Part shown: piece by piece, positions 34,972-38,893 of the stretch
Layout: each line of letters begins with the position of its first letter
Numbering within the stretch: the stretch's first letter is position 1
Assembly: GCA_019695295.1 (NCBI GenBank)
Contig: JAIBAH010000030.1
Location: forward strand, 1 to 38,893
Source: Bacteroidia bacterium
GTDB taxonomy: Bacteria; Bacteroidota; Bacteroidia; J057
Length of the DNA: 38,893 nucleotides
Direction of reading: 5' to 3'
Position numbers and translations under genes: made by a program
The notes under the pieces: model-generated
Seen by the model: the letters and a program-made list of their open reading frames with translations, nothing else
Told to the model about the DNA's origin: nothing
Database searches by the model: none

Positions 34972-36525
34972 TTATTCTCCGCCTTGGGGAGGAGGATTTT
35001 TGGGAGATTCCGGGTTGTTCCTGTTGACAGGATTGTTCCGGTTCTGATTGTTTTTATTGATTTGCAGATTCCTTTCTCCCGGGTTATTGCGGTTCTCTGG
35101 CTTGTTTCTGTTTTCCGGGTTATTCCGGTTTTCCGGTCTGTTTCTGTTTTCCGGATTTCTGTTTTCTGGCTTATTCCGGTTTTCAGGATTCCGGTTCTCC
35201 GGATTGTTTCTGTTTTCCGGATTCCGGTTCTCCGGACCTCTGTTTTCCGGATTTCTGTTTTCCGGGTTCCGGGGTTTTCTTTTCTTTTTCTTTTTGGGGT
35301 TAGGGCCGTCCTCCGGATTCCGGGGTTTCAGAGTAGGAGAACCCTCACTGTTGGAGAGGGTTTCTGCCTGTTGCTGAGACTGGGTTTTAATCTGAGGTTT
35401 CTTTTTGTTTTTATTTTTTTCTTTTTCCCGTTCTTTTCTGTTGGCTCTTTTTTCTGCCTCGGGGTCGTGCTGAGCCACTACGTTAAGGAATCCGAGTTCC
35501 CGGTTATCGTTTCCGCTTTCGTCAATGATTTCGTTGGAAAGGGTGGGTGCTTTTACTCCTTTGCGGTTCATCTGCATATATTTTTTTACCTCTTCGATAT
35601 CGAGCGGGTACCAGGTGGTTTCTCCTTCATATGCAAACCATATTTTGTGTTTAAAGATGTCGGTTTTCTGAACATATACCATTCCTCTTTCCGTATCGAG
35701 TCTTTCCACATTGGGAAAGTCTTTGAGTGCGTCCTTGTAGGTATCGAGTTCGTAGTTGAGGCAGCATTTGAGTCGCCCGCACAATCCGGAAATTTTGGCA
35801 GGATTCAGGGACAGGTTTTGGTAGCGTGCGGCGGAGGTCGTTACCACTTTGAACTCAGTGAGCCAGGTAGTACAGCAAAGCACTCTTCCGCATACGCCTA
35901 TTCCTCCGAGCAGGGCGGCTTCATGCCTTAAGCCAATCTGCTTCATCTCAACCCTTACTTTAAATTCCTTTGCGAGGATTTTGATTAGTTCCCGAAAGTC
36001 CACGCGGGAATCTGCAATATAAAAGAAGGTAGCCTTGGTTGAGTCCCCCTGAAATTCCACATCGCTGAGTTTCATATCAAGGCGCAGGGATTTGATGATA
36101 TTTCTGGTTTTGCGAATGGTAGCCGGTTCTTTAAGCCTGACGTTTCTGAGCATTTCCATATCCTGCTCACTGGCTTTCCGATACAGTTTGGAGATAGTAG
36201 GACTGTTGAGGCTTTTTTTGGAAAGCTGTAATTTGGCGAGGACTCCCCCGAGGGAAATTTCTCCGATATCAAAACCGCCTCTGTCTCCTTCTACTACTAC
36301 CCAGTCGCCGATATTGAGCCTCAGCCCGTTTACGTTTCTGTAAAATTCTTTTCTGGTATTTTTAAAACGGACTTCATAAATATTATCTGTTTCACTCAGA
36401 TAAGGTGGAAGCATATTATTAAGCCAGTCAAAGCTATTTAGTTTATTGCATCCTCCAGACGAGCAGCCGTTATTACACCCTCCAGTGCTGCATCCTCCTC
36501 CGGTTCCGCATGTGCCACATCCCAT
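34972..36525 (-). CDS. ricT: PSP1-domain RicT/YaaT homologue with PENR repeat tail
   Basis: RicT (YaaT) homologues in Bacillus belong to a complex that binds [4Fe-4S] clusters and controls RNA processing. Here the N-terminus is unusually Cys/Gly-rich (MGCGTCGTGG, then GCSTGGCNNGCSSGGC), followed by NKLNSFDWL. The PSP1 core occupies about 50-280. It carries the paired cysteine motifs CGRVLCC (C212, C217, C218) and SGLCGRLKCCLNYE (C249, C254, C255). A lysine-rich region at 350-415 is followed by 11 tandem PENR units at 420-479, spaced by N, NN, NK, NR or G, and a Pro/Asn-rich end. The tail is low complexity and likely disordered. Gene symbol follows the family; partners RicA and RicF are not seen. 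Confidence 0.88.
   Translation of the reverse strand: MGCGTCGTGGGCSTGGCNNGCSSGGCNKLNSFDWLNNMLPPYLSETDNIYEVRFKNTRKEFYRNVNGLRLNIGDWVVVEGDRGGFDIGEISLGGVLAKLQLSKKSLNSPTISKLYRKASEQDMEMLRNVRLKEPATIRKTRNIIKSLRLDMKLSDVEFQGDSTKATFFYIADSRVDFRELIKILAKEFKVRVEMKQIGLRHEAALLGGIGVCGRVLCCTTWLTEFKVVTTSAARYQNLSLNPAKISGLCGRLKCCLNYELDTYKDALKDFPNVERLDTERGMVYVQKTDIFKHKIWFAYEGETTWYPLDIEEVKKYMQMNRKGVKAPTLSNEIIDESGNDNRELGFLNVVAQHDPEAEKRANRKEREKEKNKNKKKPQIKTQSQQQAETLSNSEGSPTLKPRNPEDGPNPKKKKKRKPRNPENRNPENRGPENRNPENRNNPENRNPENRNKPENRNPENRNRPENRNNPENRNKPENRNNPGERNLQINKNNQNRNNPVNRNNPESPKNPPPQGGE
35089..35268 (-). repeat. tandem repeat encoding 11 PENR units
   Basis: Units of 15 or 18 bp repeat across 180 bp inside the RicT gene. 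The alternation of 5- and 6-residue spacing and the occasional K, R and G substitutions fit expansion by slippage followed by point mutation. Confidence 0.85.
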
Positions 36526-36660
36526 AATTTATATTAAGCTTAGAACATTAAGAAATAGTTAATGATTTTACCCAAGTCAGTATTTTTAGATTGATATAAA
36601 AAGCAGACTTCCGGCAAATTCACAACAAAGTTACGATAAAATATAAATTTTACAAAAAAT

Positions 36661-37968
36661 CTATTCGTACCGCTTTTGAAATTTCCGGAATAAATCGGTA
36701 TGAATGTTTTCCAGAGAGATTTTTCTTCCCTGAATGAAGGCGTCGGTGATTTTGGAGGTGCGCATGTCGAGTGCGTCTCCTTCGGAAATAAAAAGGGTTG
36801 CGTCCTTGCCCGGCTCCAGCGTTCCGGTTTGTTTTTCAATACCCAGAATCTGAGCGGGATAAAGGGTGAGTGCTTTGAGGGCCTGCTCGGGGTTTATGCC
36901 GTATGCTGCCGCCGTTCCTGCCTGAAAGGGCAGGTTTCTTTCATTCCAGAATACGTCCATATCGAAGCAATAGGGGATTCCTGCGTTTTCCAGTAATGCC
37001 GGCAAACGGTAGGGCAAATCTACGGGGTCATCTTCTCTGTAGGGCAGTTGATGGGGTTTGAAGAGTACGAGCGGAATGTTGGATTTTTTTAATAAATCGA
37101 GGAGAGTATAAGCTTCCTGAGCTCCTGCAATGACAATCCGCAGGTTGTACTGTTGTCCAAAAGCGATTGCGGAAAGGATTTGTTTTTCTGTAGATGCCCT
37201 GATAAACAACGGTTTTTCTTTTTTGAGTACTGGTATCATTGCTGAGTAAAGGAGGTTATGGCGGGCGTTTTTTTCGCTTCCTTTTTCAGATGCAAAGGCG
37301 AGCGCATTTTTCATAAAGGTGTGCAACTCTGTTTCGGCCTGAAGGATATTCTTTTTTTGTTCTTCAAGGGGAGGGGCGGAAGGGGAGAAGGAGGGCTCTG
37401 TGTCAAACCAATTGAGGTAAACGGCGTCTTCTTTTACGATTACGGCATCTTCATAATTCCATGCATCCAGCTGAACGATGGAGGAAGTGCCTGAAAATAC
37501 TCCTCCTTTAGGGGCAATCTGTGCGGTAAGTACTCCGTTGGCGCGATGGGTAGGGGTTACTTTGGAGTCGGCGTTGTAGGCTATGATTGAGCGGGCGTTG
37601 GGGTTGATACTACCGGTTTCCTGTGCGTCGCGGGTAGCTCTTACGGCTTCTATTTCTTCGAGGCCGATATCGGAATTTACTGCGATGAATCCGGGGTAAA
37701 TGTGTTTTCCTGCTAAATCCACTATTGTCATACTTCCGGGGTTTTGTGCATTTCCTCTGCTGCCGACTTTTATGATTTTGCCTTCGCTGATAATCAGGTC
37801 TCCTATGATGGGTGCTTCTCCTGTTCCGGTATGGATGACTGCGTTTTGGAACAGGATTGGTTTATTCAGGGTTTTTCCCGGGGCGGGGGTTACCTGAGCT
37901 GATAGTTGAATGGGGAAATAATACATTACCCAGCAAAGGAGGAATCGTGCGGATGTTTTTATGCTCAT
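36661..37968 (-). CDS. exported amidohydrolase-family protein lacking the HxH metal motif
   Basis: I chose the ATG at 37968 because it starts a signal peptide (MSIKTSARFLLCWVMYYFPIQLSAQ). An upstream ATG at 38037 would place 23 residues before it. The body has the amidohydrolase (imidazolonepropionase-like) framework: NAVIHTGTGEAPIIGDLII, VDLAGKHIYPGFIAV, and the C-terminal GINPEQALKALTLYPAQILG, GTLEPGKDATLFI. Where active enzymes have HxH after PGFID, this protein reads PGFIAVNSDIGLEEI. No histidine occupies either position. It may therefore bind metal differently, act on other chemistry, or be a non-catalytic homologue. Related exported proteins without HxH occur in Bacteroidota. It is probably periplasmic. 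Confidence 0.82.
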   Translation of the reverse strand: MSIKTSARFLLCWVMYYFPIQLSAQVTPAPGKTLNKPILFQNAVIHTGTGEAPIIGDLIISEGKIIKVGSRGNAQNPGSMTIVDLAGKHIYPGFIAVNSDIGLEEIEAVRATRDAQETGSINPNARSIIAYNADSKVTPTHRANGVLTAQIAPKGGVFSGTSSIVQLDAWNYEDAVIVKEDAVYLNWFDTEPSFSPSAPPLEEQKKNILQAETELHTFMKNALAFASEKGSEKNARHNLLYSAMIPVLKKEKPLFIRASTEKQILSAIAFGQQYNLRIVIAGAQEAYTLLDLLKKSNIPLVLFKPHQLPYREDDPVDLPYRLPALLENAGIPYCFDMDVFWNERNLPFQAGTAAAYGINPEQALKALTLYPAQILGIEKQTGTLEPGKDATLFISEGDALDMRTSKITDAFIQGRKISLENIHTDLFRKFQKRYE

Positions 37969-38111
37969 AATGAAGGAATGAATAAGCGTTGAATATTTTG
38001 CTGCGAATGTAAGAAGATGTGTTGAATATATTGCCAATTTAAGGGTAAATTATGGTTTTTTTTTGGGAAAAGAAGTCCCTACGAAGATTTCAGGGAATGG
38101 GTTTGGGGAGA

Positions 38112-38139
38112 GTAGAGGGAATTCGTGAATTCCCTCTAC
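38112..38139. repeat. perfect palindrome, REP-like
   Basis: GTAGAGGGAATTC (38112-38124) and GAATTCCCTCTAC (38127-38139) are perfect 13-bp arms with a 2-nt loop. It sits 8 bp past the stop of the right-edge gene but has no T-run, so a REP-type palindrome is more likely than a simple terminator. Confidence 0.7.
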
Positions 38140-38147
38140 AGGGTGGT

Positions 38148-38893
38148 TTACAGCATTAGTTTTGCGGTGGCGGTGTTGAGGATTCCGGATTTGATGTTGA
38201 TGGTGGCTGTCCAGGGCTGGTAGCCGGGGTGGTTGATGGTGATGGTGTATGTACCGATAAGGATGGAATCGAAGAAGGCGTTGTGGTCGGTGGAGCGTAC
38301 GGTTTGGGTGTAGTTTTTGAGGCCTTTGGTGATGATGACTACTACGCCTGTGGAATCGACTCCGTCTTCGAGTTCGACGAATAGTCCAAGTCGGGTTTTG
38401 CGGTGTCCGATGTCTATGATTTTGCGTGCTTCGGTGTATTCGTTGTAGAACTGGGTGGCGGTGGTACGGTACTGGAGTATCAGCCCGTCGAGAGTCTTGA
38501 GGTTTTGGGTGTTTTGGTTGAGTTTTAGGCTGAGGTTTTGTTTTGCGATTTTCTTTTCGTTAATGCGGTTTTCGGGGGCTTGCATTACGGTTGCGTAGGT
38601 GTCTATGAGGGTTTTGAAGTCGGTGACTAACAGGGCGGTTACGTTGTAGGGCGCGAGGTTGGCAAGCAGTGCGAGTGCTTCGTTGTGGGTTGAGAGTGCT
38701 TTGGCGTGAATTTCGGTGTCTCTGAGGAGTTCAAGGTCGGTTTTGGCAAGGGTGTATTTTTCTTCAAGGTCGGAGAGGTCTTCGGTGATGGCGTAGGCTT
38801 TGAGCTTGGATGCGAATACGAGGGTTTCGGCAATGGTTTGGTTCTGGAGTTTGGCTTTGCCTTTGGTTACGCCCTGGGTGGGTTGTGTCTGTA
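38148..38893 (-). CDS. helical protein with C-terminal carboxypeptidase-regulatory-like domain, 5'-truncated by the window edge
   Basis: The frame stays open from the stop at 38148 to the right edge (247 residues visible), so the true start is outside. An internal ATG at 38585 would give only 145 residues and cut through a helical region, so I do not use it. Residues from the edge to about 150 are long helices, probably coiled coil (TIAETLVFASKLKAYAITED, YTLAKTDLELL, KIAKQNLSLKLNQN). The last 75 residues (TGVVVIITKG, then LIGTYTITINHPGYQPW) form a beta-sandwich of the carboxypeptidase regulatory-like or PEGA type. Such two-part proteins occur widely in Bacteroidota without known function. GC is higher than in neighbouring genes. 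Confidence 0.7.
   Translation of the reverse strand, partial: QTQPTQGVTKGKAKLQNQTIAETLVFASKLKAYAITEDLSDLEEKYTLAKTDLELLRDTEIHAKALSTHNEALALLANLAPYNVTALLVTDFKTLIDTYATVMQAPENRINEKKIAKQNLSLKLNQNTQNLKTLDGLILQYRTTATQFYNEYTEARKIIDIGHRKTRLGLFVELEDGVDSTGVVVIITKGLKNYTQTVRSTDHNAFFDSILIGTYTITINHPGYQPWTATINIKSGILNTATAKLML

Noticed and set aside
34876-35931. Long plus-strand open frame (351 codons) opposite the RicT gene
   Set aside because: It arises from the repetitive antisense of the PENR and Lys-rich codons, is rich in F, R, S and V without a domain, and has no promoter or RBS support; RicT on the minus strand is clearly real.
38148-38585. Complete 145-residue gene starting at the ATG at 38585
   Set aside because: The same frame remains open to the window edge with consistent helical, coding-like sequence, so the ATG is internal.
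1-38893. tRNA or rRNA genes
   Set aside because: No cloverleaf with a GTTCGANTC-type T arm or rRNA-like conserved stretch was noticed when reading the intergenic regions; a tRNAscan run would settle this.

Overview
The window looks like a chromosome segment of a member of the Bacteroidota, probably a gliding-type or aquatic lineage rather than a gut Bacteroides. The evidence is the many promoter elements of the form TAnnTTTG; a GldN/PorN-type protein and a secreted protein with a type IX sorting tail; a Cys-rich RicT/PSP1 protein; a cytochrome b558-type SdhC; and lipoproteins ending their signals in short C-starting lipoboxes. Most of the window has moderate GC and consistent codon use. The first 2.5 kb is visibly more AT-rich.

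Layout from left to right. Positions 1-2407 hold the end of a type I restriction-modification locus on the minus strand: hsdM followed by an hsdS cut short at a junction that resembles the end of an insertion sequence. Then come parC (topoisomerase IV A) convergent with an orphan membrane histidine kinase, two small exported proteins, the clpP-clpX pair and a LOG-family hydrolase. Around 11.3-15 kb is a cell-envelope cluster: a TonB-C-domain protein, a GldN-like T9SS component and a repeat-rich T9SS cargo protein.

Positions 15165-19048 hold the most interesting locus: an ABC ATPase with an N-terminal helical domain resembling an effector-associated domain, followed by two paralogous eight-TM proteins, closed by a strong terminator. 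I regard this as a candidate undescribed ABC-type system.

Next on the minus strand are a Rab-like small GTPase with sucD immediately downstream, and carA. Then follow a BatD-like protein; a large Gly/Tyr/Asn- and Pro-rich secreted protein behind a long structured leader; a GT-C-like membrane protein; an agmatinase/arginase-family enzyme with fumC; a YceI lipoprotein; and an sdhC that is not followed by sdhAB. A pair of 90-bp palindromic repeats with compensatory changes sits before a cytochrome P450 and a DUF4440-like exported protein. The right part has pyrD, the RicT homologue with an 11-copy PENR tail, an amidohydrolase-family protein lacking the usual HxH, and a 5'-truncated helical protein running off the right edge.

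Much of the window is housekeeping metabolism (TCA-cycle enzymes sucD, fumC and sdhC; pyrimidine enzymes carA and pyrD; proteolysis by ClpXP). Interspersed are envelope and secretion functions typical of the phylum. No rRNA, tRNA or CRISPR array was seen.
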